Positions 33,247 through 41,140 of a DNA stretch of 64,000 bases are shown here, piece by piece. The DNA is from JAKFEW01 sp036675505 (GTDB lineage Bacteria > Cyanobacteriota > Sericytochromatia > S15B-MN24 > JAQBPE01). The stretch spans positions 190,812 through 254,811 of the forward strand of contig JAKFEW010000141.1 of the NCBI GenBank assembly GCA_036675505.1. The letters run 5' to 3'. The notes beneath the pieces are model-generated. The model saw nothing but the letters and a program-made list of their open reading frames with translations. It was not told where the DNA came from and made no database searches. The position numbers and the translations under genes were made by a program. Each line of letters begins with the position of its first letter. Within the stretch, counting starts at the first letter, position 1.

Positions 33247-35565
33247 ATGACCAATCGCAGCAATGCTCGCCACTACATGGGCATCGCGCTGTCGGTGGGC
33301 CTTGCCGCGACGGCCGGTTGCGCCGCGCCCGCGGCGACGACCGCACCCGATGAGACGCAGCTGCGCCAGTCGATCGGCCAGGGCCCGTCCGCAGCCGCCC
33401 AGGCGGCGTCGGATCTCGGCCTCACCAAGCAGCCGATCCAGACCGAGGAGTTCAAGCTCATCGCGGGCGACAAGCCGCTCACCAAGGCGCTCGTCGTCGT
33501 CGGCGACCAGTTCCTCGTGCCCGACGAGCGCGGCGTGATCCGCCTGCCGAAGTCGGCCGCGCTGGCCGACGGCAAGTCCGTCATCAGCGTGATGGCCGAC
33601 GGCTACGTGCCGGTCACGATGCCGGTCGTCGGCGGCGCGGCGCTGCAGCTGACGCCGATCGATTCGGCGCGCACCGCGATCAGCGCGACCAACGGCGGCA
33701 TCGCACGCAACGCGGACGGCACGATGGAAGTCTCCTTCGCCCCGGGCTCGCTCAGCAAGGACGCCAAGGTCGCCGTGACCCGCGTCTATAACGAGCAGTT
33801 CAACACCTACTACATGCCGGCCGCCGCGCCTGACACGAAGCGGACCTCGCTCGGCGAGTACACCTACCACCTCGAGCTGGACGGCGCGGAAGTCACGAGC
33901 GCCGCCAACATCATCGTGAAGTTCAAGGTCGAAGGGAAGCTGAAAGAGAACTTCGATCAGCTGCTGGCCGAGCCCAAGGGCCTCGAGGGCTCGAACATCA
34001 AGGACGATTTCTCGAAGGACACCCAGGGCACCATGTGGTTCGCGATGAAGAACCCGGCCGCCTTGCCCAAGCCCGAGGAACTGCTCCGCTCGACGTTCAG
34101 CCTGCTCGCGCAGTCGTGCCCGTCCTACCCCAACGATCACTGGTTCCGGACGGACCGCATCATCAAGGACAACTACATCGACAACGGCTGCAACAACCGC
34201 GGCGACGGCGGCGTGGCCTTCCACGACTCGCAGTGGAACGGCGGTCACTGCATGTACATCAGCGACAGCAGCTGGCAGTGCGAGGGCGGCGGGCTCGTGC
34301 AGTACGTCCAGACGCGCATCGACGCGCCTTCGTCGGGCGTGGTCGCGAAGGTCACCTGGCAGTCGAATGATGGCCGGATTTCGGGCCCCGTGTCCAACGC
34401 CCTGGTTTCGTTCAACCACGCCGGCACCGTCGTGCGGGCCGCGACGTCGCAGGCTTACACCGACGGCGACGGCGAGGCCGCGGGCGTCGGTGCCCAGGGC
34501 GCCAACGGCACGGCCAGTCCGAAGCTCCAGTCCCAGCCGTGGACGATCGGCACGCCCGGCGGTTACACCGTCAACTGCGGCGGTCCGGTCCAGCTCAAGA
34601 TCATCAAGAACAAGCCGATCGTGAAGTTCAACTTCGCGAAGAACGGCACGCCGACGAGCCCCGGCTACGCGCTGCGCACCTCGCACGGCAACGTCAGCGT
34701 GGGCAACCTGAACGGCCCCACGGCCGGCATCACCATGAACAGCGTTTCGTCGGCGTCGGAGACGTTCAGCGTGAACGGCACCTGGCAGCCCTCCGGCGAC
34801 ATCTGGATCGACGCCAAGAGCAACGGCTCGACCGCCATCCAGTGGAACAACTACAACAACGGCGGCAACCCGAACGCGCTCGCCACCAACATCTGGTTCT
34901 CGAAGCAGATCGGCGCCAACCTCACCTATCTGTCGAACGACGACCAGGCCTCGGGCACGCCCTCGGACCAGCGGCCGCTCCAGACCTGGAACACCAAGGC
35001 GGCGCTCGCTAACGTGGCGTTCAGCCACCCGGTGTCGAGCTTCGGCGGGAAGTCGCCCGCGTCGCGCGACAACCTGAGCTTCACCGCGGCCGCCGGCTCG
35101 GCCGGCACCTGGGGCCTCAACGGGGCTTCCGGCTCGGTCACCGCCACGGTCAACGGCCCCGACACCCCCACGCCCGTCTCCCTGACCGGCACCACCAGCT
35201 ACACGGTCTCGGGTGGCTCGGTGGGTGTGCGCATCAACGCCAACCTCCCGGAGATGACGATCACCATCCGCGAGATGGAGACCGACGACACCACGTTCAA
35301 GCTGGTCTACACGCTCGACGGTTCCTCGGAAGACAAGGAGATGCGTCTCAGCCGCAGCGGCAACACCATCCGCTTCTCGATCCCGGTCGAGGACGAGCTG
35401 AACAAGCCCAAGAAGCACACGTTCAAGATCAAGTGGTTCGGTACCGAGAACGGCAACACCACCTTCTGGATGGCGAACCGCGCCGCGTTCCCCTCGATGA
35501 CCGTGGCCCGCGCGGGCCGCTACGATCACCCTGCGCTCGACGGCACGCTCAACGCGGCCAAGTAA
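33247..35565 (+). CDS. Large beta-rich lipoprotein of unknown function
   Basis: The 772-residue protein has a signal peptide with lipobox TAGC (C25); ATG 33247 is chosen because GGAGGG is 7 nt upstream (ATG 33232 lies inside that region). The mature part is rich in Ser, Thr, Asn and Gly with short strands, consistent with several Ig-like sandwiches. A central Cys-containing segment (about residues 290-350: SCPSYPNDHW, NGCNNRGDGG, GGHCMYISDSSWQCEGG) may hold disulfides. No enzyme motif is visible. A strong terminator follows, so it is monocistronic. The upstream gap (33091-33246) contains an AT-rich patch (TTTTAACAATAAAG), unusual for this region. Confidence 0.72.
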   Translation: MTNRSNARHYMGIALSVGLAATAGCAAPAATTAPDETQLRQSIGQGPSAAAQAASDLGLTKQPIQTEEFKLIAGDKPLTKALVVVGDQFLVPDERGVIRLPKSAALADGKSVISVMADGYVPVTMPVVGGAALQLTPIDSARTAISATNGGIARNADGTMEVSFAPGSLSKDAKVAVTRVYNEQFNTYYMPAAAPDTKRTSLGEYTYHLELDGAEVTSAANIIVKFKVEGKLKENFDQLLAEPKGLEGSNIKDDFSKDTQGTMWFAMKNPAALPKPEELLRSTFSLLAQSCPSYPNDHWFRTDRIIKDNYIDNGCNNRGDGGVAFHDSQWNGGHCMYISDSSWQCEGGGLVQYVQTRIDAPSSGVVAKVTWQSNDGRISGPVSNALVSFNHAGTVVRAATSQAYTDGDGEAAGVGAQGANGTASPKLQSQPWTIGTPGGYTVNCGGPVQLKIIKNKPIVKFNFAKNGTPTSPGYALRTSHGNVSVGNLNGPTAGITMNSVSSASETFSVNGTWQPSGDIWIDAKSNGSTAIQWNNYNNGGNPNALATNIWFSKQIGANLTYLSNDDQASGTPSDQRPLQTWNTKAALANVAFSHPVSSFGGKSPASRDNLSFTAAAGSAGTWGLNGASGSVTATVNGPDTPTPVSLTGTTSYTVSGGSVGVRINANLPEMTITIREMETDDTTFKLVYTLDGSSEDKEMRLSRSGNTIRFSIPVEDELNKPKKHTFKIKWFGTENGNTTFWMANRAAFPSMTVARAGRYDHPALDGTLNAAK

Positions 35566-35589
35566 GCCGGGTCGACCCACAAATCGAGA

Positions 35590-35619
35590 CCGCCGGAGGC
35601 TTTCGCCTCCGGCGGTTTT
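35590..35619 (+). terminator. Intrinsic terminator after lipoprotein 33247
   Basis: CCGCCGGAGGC, TTTC, GCCTCCGGCGG, TTTT: an 11-bp perfect stem plus T-run. It may also act on the convergent gene ending at 35635. Confidence 0.85.
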
Positions 35620-35634
35620 CCGTCCGGGCGTCGT

Positions 35635-37071
35635 TCAGGGGGTCACGGTGACGTGCAGCGTGTCCTTGAGGTTGCCGCTCAGGGCGAAGATGTCGAACTC
35701 GCCGGCGAGGGACGGGGTGATCGTGCCTGCGACGGAGCGCTCGAGCGAGGTGTTCGTCGCCGAGAACACGGTGACGGCGCCCGCGATCGTCTGGTCGGCC
35801 GTGTCCACCAGGACCGCGTCGAAGGGGTAGGTCTGGCCGATCTTGAGCGTGGTCAGCCGCGGCGTGATCGCGATCGACTTGATCACCCGGAACGGCAGCC
35901 CGTTGGTGGCCTTGCCGTTCACCGTCACGACGATGTCGCCGTTCACCGCGCCGATCGGCACCGTGGCCTTGATGAGCGTGGCGTTCACGCGCTCGACGCT
36001 GCCCGCGGCGATTGCGCCGAACTTCACGGTGAGCGTGTCGCCAGACTCGCCGAGGTCCTCGCCCGTGATGAAAACGTCGGCGGCGGGACCGGCGTAAGCG
36101 GGATTCAGTTGCAGGATCTGCGCCGCGGTGATCGAGAAGATGAGGTCGCCCGCGAGCGCAGTTTCGTTGCCGGCCACGGTGATGCCGGCGATCCTCGCGT
36201 CGGGGAGGCCGGCCTTGCGCGCGATGAGCTCGTAGGTGCCGGGGGGCAGGCCCTCGAGCGTGTAGAAGCCTGTCGCATCCGTCTTGGTGGCGTAGGCGGT
36301 GCCGTCGACGAACACGTCGACGTTTTCCAGCGTGCCGGCCGGCTGCGCCTTCGTGGCGGTCACCTTGCCGGTGACGCCGCCGGTGCGGCTGAGCTTGAGC
36401 TCGACTGTCGACGAGCCGGCCGGCACGTCGATCTGGACGGCCCGGTTGATGATGCTCCCCGTGTCTTCGACCGCCTCGACGTTGAGCGTGGCGCCGGCGT
36501 TCACGTTGAGCGTGAAGCGGCCTTCGGCGTCGGTCTTGACCGTCGCCGCCGCCGCCGCGATGCCGCCCGTGACGAAGGCCTTGACCTCGACGTCGACGGC
36601 TGGCGTGTCGTCGAAGTTGAGGACGCGGCCGCCGATCTGCGTGGGGCCGATGCTCGGCGCGACGCTGACCGACGGCGCGGTGCTCGGGTCGCCCGAGGGC
36701 GCCGTGGAGGTGGTCGGCAGGACCGACGCGTTGGGATCGACCGAGGCATTCGGATCGACGGAGCCGGTGGGCGCGGGCGACAGGTTGGGGTCGACGGAGC
36801 CGGTCGGCGAGCTCGATGAGCCGGGCGAGGGGCTCGCACCACTGCCGGTCCCGGTTCCGGTCCCGGCGCCGCCGGAGGGCTTCGTGGAGGGCTTCACGAC
36901 CTTCGACGGGCTGCCCTTGGCCGTGGGCGAGCCGGCCGTGCGTGTGCCGCTCTTGCGACCGCCGATCGAGTCCTCGCCTTCGGTGGATGGCGCGGTCGGC
37001 GTCCCGTTGCAGCCGAGCCCCACGACCGCGATCGTGGCCATCAAGACCGATAGGTGCCGCTTCGTGCCCAT
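35635..37071 (-). CDS. Lipoprotein with Cna/IPT-like surface domains
   Basis: The 478-residue protein has lipobox GLGC (C21). After a Ser/Thr/Pro-rich, probably disordered linker (about 25-140, with GSVDPN repeats) come two carboxypeptidase-regulatory-like sandwiches (about 145-300, ending in VDVFVDGTAYATKTDATGFY), an IPT/TIG-like domain (about 305-390) and an Ig-like domain to the end. The layout resembles the N-terminal part of the NHL lipoprotein at 25898 without the propeller. ATG 37071 has GGAGGAG upstream. Probably cell-surface exposed. Confidence 0.8.
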   Translation of the reverse strand: MGTKRHLSVLMATIAVVGLGCNGTPTAPSTEGEDSIGGRKSGTRTAGSPTAKGSPSKVVKPSTKPSGGAGTGTGTGSGASPSPGSSSSPTGSVDPNLSPAPTGSVDPNASVDPNASVLPTTSTAPSGDPSTAPSVSVAPSIGPTQIGGRVLNFDDTPAVDVEVKAFVTGGIAAAAATVKTDAEGRFTLNVNAGATLNVEAVEDTGSIINRAVQIDVPAGSSTVELKLSRTGGVTGKVTATKAQPAGTLENVDVFVDGTAYATKTDATGFYTLEGLPPGTYELIARKAGLPDARIAGITVAGNETALAGDLIFSITAAQILQLNPAYAGPAADVFITGEDLGESGDTLTVKFGAIAAGSVERVNATLIKATVPIGAVNGDIVVTVNGKATNGLPFRVIKSIAITPRLTTLKIGQTYPFDAVLVDTADQTIAGAVTVFSATNTSLERSVAGTITPSLAGEFDIFALSGNLKDTLHVTVTP

Positions 37072-37139
37072 GGCTCTCCTCCGCTCGCGGGCCCAGCCCT
37101 TCGGGTTCCACATACCCGACGGCCAAGGCCCGGAAACGG

Positions 37140-38402
37140 CTAAAGCACGCGGCGGAAGCGCAGCCAGAACTTCCCGTGGGCCCAGCTCCACCAGGGCCTG
37201 TGGCGCCATTCCTCGCAGGTGACCTCGTGCGACTCCGCCATGCGCGCGACGAACCAGCGGTTGAGCGGGTCGAGCAATGCGTCGTCGTTCGTCGACACGT
37301 TCAGCTCGGCGTTCGAGAAGAAGCTCATCGGGTCGAAGTTCGCGCTGCCGAGCGTGGCCCAGGCGTCGTCGACGAGCAGCGCCTTGGCGTGCATGAGGCT
37401 CGGCTGGTATTCGTACACGCGCACGCCGGCGCCCAGCAGTTCGCCGTAGAGCTCGCGCGAGGCATGATAGACGAACATGCGGTCGTTGCGCCGCCCCATC
37501 GTGAGGATGCGGACGTCGACGCCGCGCTCGGCGGCGTGCGCCAGGGCGAGACGCGTGGTGGTGTCGGGCAGGAAGTAGGGGCTCGCGACCCATAGCCGCC
37601 TGCGCGCCGCGGCCATACAGGTCTGGTAGAGCACGCCGAGCGGCGAGACGCCGGAGGTGTAGTTGCCGGTCGTGACCAGCACCGGCCGGTCGCCCTCGCG
37701 GGCCACGCCCGAGGCGCACGCGAAGTCGATGTAGCCGCCCACGCAGGCCCACTGGCGCAGGAACGTGCCGCAAAGCCGGTCGACGACCAGGCCCTCGAGC
37801 TTCACTTCGACGTCCGACCAGGGTGCGTCGTCCTGCCAGGTGCCGTCCCACTCGTCCGAGACCCCGGTGCCGCCCACCATCGCGACCTTGCCGTCGATCG
37901 CGAGCAGCTTGCGGTGGGTGCGCGTGAGGTACTCGGCCGGCGCGAACCACTCGAACTGGTTGTAGAAGCGCACGTCGACCCCGCCCGCGCGCAGGCGGTC
38001 CCAGTATGCTCGCGCGACCTTGCCCGCGCCCTGCGCGTCCGCGATCAAGCGCACCGTCACGCCTGCCTGCGCCCGCTCGATCAGCGCGGCGGCGAGGTCG
38101 TCCGCGCGGCGCCCGTTGGTCATGTAGTAAGTCTCCATGTACACGGCATCCACCGCGAGCGCGATCGCGTCCAGGCGCGCGCGGTAAATCTCGCCGGGCG
38201 TGGCGTAGAAGCCCGTGACCCGGCCGGGCGCCTCGGTCGAGTCCGACACGCCAGGCAGCACGCGCAGAAACTCGGGGTCGTCGGCGGCCGGCGTGTTCTT
38301 GAAGTGGTAGAAATAGCGGCCGCGGAAGGTCCCGCGCAGCCAGAACACGAAGAGCACGAGCAACACGGCGGTGGCGAAGATGCCGACGATCCACGCGATC
38401 AT
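37140..38402 (-). CDS. Phospholipase D-family protein, cardiolipin synthase-like
   Basis: The 420-residue protein has one N-terminal membrane helix (WIVGIFATAVLLVLFVFWL) and two HKD motifs: THRKLLAIDGKVAMVGG (about 173-190) and LMHAKALLVDDAWATLGSANFD (about 345-365). Both have His, Lys and Asp in place, so it should be active, joining two phosphatidylglycerols into cardiolipin or exchanging headgroups. One helix instead of the two usual in ClsA resembles ClsB/ClsC types. ATG 38402 has GGAAGGAG upstream. It is upstream of lipoprotein 37071 with 68 bp between them. Confidence 0.88.
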   Translation of the reverse strand: MIAWIVGIFATAVLLVLFVFWLRGTFRGRYFYHFKNTPAADDPEFLRVLPGVSDSTEAPGRVTGFYATPGEIYRARLDAIALAVDAVYMETYYMTNGRRADDLAAALIERAQAGVTVRLIADAQGAGKVARAYWDRLRAGGVDVRFYNQFEWFAPAEYLTRTHRKLLAIDGKVAMVGGTGVSDEWDGTWQDDAPWSDVEVKLEGLVVDRLCGTFLRQWACVGGYIDFACASGVAREGDRPVLVTTGNYTSGVSPLGVLYQTCMAAARRRLWVASPYFLPDTTTRLALAHAAERGVDVRILTMGRRNDRMFVYHASRELYGELLGAGVRVYEYQPSLMHAKALLVDDAWATLGSANFDPMSFFSNAELNVSTNDDALLDPLNRWFVARMAESHEVTCEEWRHRPWWSWAHGKFWLRFRRVL

Positions 38403-38507
38403 GCCCCGCTCCTTCCGCCCAGAGGTTTCCCGTTCCAGTCTAGCTGGGCCCGCACGCATGGGCCTACGGGCGGACGGGCGTCCGGCGCGGGTCTTGCCGT
38501 GCAGTGG

Positions 38508-38513
38508 TATGAT
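38508..38513 (+). promoter_or_regulatory. -10 (TATGAT) of the thioesterase gene
   Basis: It ends 9 nt before ATG 38523, leaving a leader of at most a few nucleotides. Confidence 0.4.
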
Positions 38514-38522
38514 GGCGGGCGT

Positions 38523-38963
38523 ATGCAACGCTTGCCCGAACACGGTCCCTGCTTCGTCTGCGGCACGGCGAACCCTGCCAGCATGGGGTTCGTCTTCTAC
38601 CTCGGCGACGACCTGCTGGTCGCCGAAGGCACGCTCACCAAGGCCATGCAGGGCCCACCCGGCCACGCGCACGGCGGCAGCCTGGCGGCCGTGATGGACG
38701 AGGCGATGGGCCGGCTGCTCTGGGAGAAAGGCCACCGCGTGGTGGCCGCACGCCTGGAGTTCGACTACCGCGCACCCACGCCGCTCGGCGTGCCGCTGCG
38801 CGTGGAGGCCCGGATGGAGCCGATCCGCCGCAAGTCGATCCCGACCACGGCGCGGATCCTGCTGCCGGACGGGACGGTGACGGTCGAGGGGAAGGGCATC
38901 TTCGTGGAGATGGGCGAGGACTTCTTCAAGAAGTTCGGGGATTTCTGGGGCAAGCCAGTGTAA
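38523..38963 (+). CDS. PaaI-type hotdog thioesterase
   Basis: The 146-residue protein has the PaaI/4HBT fold: PPGHAHGGSLAAVMDEAMG (about residues 46-64), the catalytic loop and helix, and RLEFDYRAPTPLG later. Such enzymes hydrolyse acyl- or aryl-CoA thioesters in the cytosol. An N-terminal FVCGTANPASMG segment has a CxxC-free single cysteine typical of many family members. Substrate unknown. It is monocistronic and divergent from the cardiolipin synthase-like gene. Confidence 0.85.
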   Translation: MQRLPEHGPCFVCGTANPASMGFVFYLGDDLLVAEGTLTKAMQGPPGHAHGGSLAAVMDEAMGRLLWEKGHRVVAARLEFDYRAPTPLGVPLRVEARMEPIRRKSIPTTARILLPDGTVTVEGKGIFVEMGEDFFKKFGDFWGKPV

Positions 38964-39005
38964 TAGGGCCGCCAGGGTGAGGGGGCCCGCGAGGCGCCCG
39001 TCGGC

Positions 39006-40430
39006 CTAGTCCTTCGCCTCCAACCGCACCACCACTGTCGCCCGCCGCCACGGGCCCTTCTCCCGCTCCGCCGCCCGCCCGACGAAGCTCAGGCCGTCCG
39101 CGGTCCAGCTGAACCCACCCTCGTCCAGCGCGAAGAACGGCGGAAGGTCCGCCACCTTCTCGTCCATCCGCCGCCGCGGCTCGGCCACGGACGTCACGAA
39201 CACGTGGCCGACGTCGAGCCCCGCGATCAGCCGCCCGTCCGGGCTCCAGCCCCACTCGCCGCGCACGCCGAGCAGCGGCTGGGCCGCGCTGGTGCGACCG
39301 TCCCAGGCCCAGGCGGTCCCGGCGGTCACGAGCGCCATCCGCGCCCCGGGGCCGGGCAGCCAGCGCGGCGGGGGCGCCGCCGGCCCGGCGTCGAGCACCG
39401 CGTTCATGAGCGCCTGGCCGTCGAGCGAGACCCATTCCAGGCGGGTCAGATCGCCGGGGCGCGGCACCGGCCGGTCGGTGGCCCGGATGAAGAGCGAGTG
39501 CCCGTCCGGCGCCCAGTCGTATCGCAGCCCGCCCACCAGCACGCCGGCGGCCGGAAACACGCGCCGGCTTTCGCCATCTCGCCACACGTAGAGGGCCTCG
39601 CGTCGGCCGGCGGGCCCATCGGCGACGCGCGGGCCGGCGTAGGCCATGGCCGCGCCCGCGGAGCCGGGGGCGATCTGGACGTCGGTCGGCGAGGCGGCGG
39701 CGCCGAAGGTCTCGGCCTGCCCCGAGCCGAGCGACCAGCGCTCGAGCATGCGCTCGGCCGGCCGGGCCACCCAGGCCGTGTAGCCGTCCGGCGTGACGTC
39801 GAAGGTGCGGCCTGTAGGGCCCGCGGCCGCCTCGCCGACGGGGATGACGGCGCCACCCGCGGTCCGGCGCAAGAGCAGGTAGCGCGGCCCGTCGGGCCCC
39901 GGTGGCACCAGCCGCTTGTAGATGTCCCGCAGGGGCTCGGCCACCAGCAGCGGCTCGCTTTCGCCGGGCGGGGCCGGCGCGGCCGGCGGGGCGGGCGTGG
40001 CCTTCGGATCGCCAGGTGTCCGCGGGCGGCTGTCCGGCGACCGCGCCGCCGGGCCGAGCGTGACGCGGGCGTCGCGCACCACGAGCGCTTCCGGTCCGAC
40101 GACGAGCGCGCGCAGCGCCGCCCGCCGGACCGCGAGCGGCAGGTCGTCCTCGATCGTCAGCAGCGCCTCGATCAGCGGCAGCTCGCGCGGGAAGCGGCGA
40201 TCGACGGCCGCCACCTGGCCGATCTGCGTGCGCAGCCGGCCCGCCACCAGGGGCTTCAACAGCTTCACCCGGCGCGCGAAGGTCGCGGCGGCCTCGATCT
40301 GCCCATTCTCCACCGCCTCGCGCTCGGCGCGGATCATGTAACCGTCGTAGACGACCGTCGCAATCAGCGAGACGCCGCCGCCCATGGCGACGGCGAGCAA
40401 AACCTGGCGGATCGTCCCCGACCTGGCCAT
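39006..40430 (-). CDS. Membrane-anchored beta-propeller-like protein
   Basis: The 474-residue protein has an N-terminal membrane helix (about 8-28: IRQVLLAVAMGGGVSLIATVVYDGY), a helical region with Ala/Arg-rich segments that may be HEAT-like (about 35-125), a Pro-rich linker (about 135-165) and a C-terminal part with repeated WxxDGxS/TxDGY motifs (TPDGYTAWVAR, APDGHSLFIRA, SPDGRLIAGLD), like a WD40/TolB-type propeller. Function unknown. It lies 21 bp downstream of the DprA-like gene on the same strand and may be co-transcribed. Confidence 0.65.
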   Translation of the reverse strand: MARSGTIRQVLLAVAMGGGVSLIATVVYDGYMIRAEREAVENGQIEAAATFARRVKLLKPLVAGRLRTQIGQVAAVDRRFPRELPLIEALLTIEDDLPLAVRRAALRALVVGPEALVVRDARVTLGPAARSPDSRPRTPGDPKATPAPPAAPAPPGESEPLLVAEPLRDIYKRLVPPGPDGPRYLLLRRTAGGAVIPVGEAAAGPTGRTFDVTPDGYTAWVARPAERMLERWSLGSGQAETFGAAASPTDVQIAPGSAGAAMAYAGPRVADGPAGRREALYVWRDGESRRVFPAAGVLVGGLRYDWAPDGHSLFIRATDRPVPRPGDLTRLEWVSLDGQALMNAVLDAGPAAPPPRWLPGPGARMALVTAGTAWAWDGRTSAAQPLLGVRGEWGWSPDGRLIAGLDVGHVFVTSVAEPRRRMDEKVADLPPFFALDEGGFSWTADGLSFVGRAAEREKGPWRRATVVVRLEAKD

Positions 40431-40451
40431 CGTGAGGCCCGGGGCCCGGGA

Positions 40452-40964
40452 TCAGTCGAGGTAGAAGGTCGTGACGACCTTGTGGTTCTCCTGCGCGTAG
40501 CGGACGGCTTCCTGGAGCGTGTGGCTCGTGTGGTACAGGAAGCAGATCAGCTGCTGGCAGTTCTCGATGATTTCCTGGTTGCACATCGACGAGGCCTGGG
40601 CCAGCGTGAGCAGGCGGCGCTCGGGATGCTCGCGGATGGTGGGCAGCGAGGCCAGCAGATCCTGGCTCTCGCTGGTCTGCTGCGAGATGGTCTGCGGCAG
40701 GATCACGAGCAGGTTGCCGGGGTTGGCGCGGCTCGCGCCCTTCACGACCGCGGCGTTGGTGCCGCCGGCGCCCGAGGTGATGATCTGGTTGCCGGTCAGC
40801 ACCAGCGCGTACGACAGCATCTCGATCAGCTGCTGGTGGGTCAGCGAGAGGTGGCGGCTCCCCAGAACGGCGACTTTCTTCGAGCCGGTGGCCTGTATCG
40901 TCTGCAGCTCTTGCATGAAGGCGTCGACGGAGAGCGGGATGTTCGAAACGCTGGAGACGTCCAT
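40452..40964 (-). CDS. DprA/SLOG-like Rossmann protein of the cyanobacterial type
   Basis: The 170-residue protein has a Rossmann-like core: KKVAVLGSRHLSL, LTGNQIITSGAGGTNAAVVKGA, LLVILPQTISQQ, QQLICFLYHTSHTLQEAV and VVTTFYLD. This arrangement (GSRH, SGAxGTNAA, ILPQ, FYLD) is, from memory, that of the proteins annotated as DNA recombination-mediator A-like in many Cyanobacteria. The SLOG superfamily binds nucleotides or DNA. Full DprA has additional domains which are missing here. It is followed by a membrane-anchored propeller gene and diverges from pcrA. Confidence 0.7.
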   Translation of the reverse strand: MDVSSVSNIPLSVDAFMQELQTIQATGSKKVAVLGSRHLSLTHQQLIEMLSYALVLTGNQIITSGAGGTNAAVVKGASRANPGNLLVILPQTISQQTSESQDLLASLPTIREHPERRLLTLAQASSMCNQEIIENCQQLICFLYHTSHTLQEAVRYAQENHKVVTTFYLD

Positions 40965-41095
40965 TGCCGGTTTGGGTCCTCGGTGGTAGGTCAGTCTTGG
41001 GCCGGGCTATCGTATCACAACATCAGCCTGCCAGCTAGTGACAACCCGCACAGCAAGGTGTTTGCGGGTGCTGGACGGGGCGTCGCTGCGCGCTT

Positions 41096-41101
41096 TAAAA
41101 T
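41096..41101 (+). promoter_or_regulatory. -10 (TAAAAT) of the pcrA gene
   Basis: CTTTAAAATGG, about 39 nt before TTG 41141; no -35 match. Confidence 0.35.
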
Positions 41102-41140
41102 GGTCGTCTCGATCCCTTGTTCGAAGACCGAGGTCTCACC

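Noticed and set aside
33202..35580. 792-codon antisense frame opposite lipoprotein 33247
   Set aside because: Shadow with Arg/Asp/Val/Ala-rich composition and no signal; the sense strand has a lipobox and Shine-Dalgarno.
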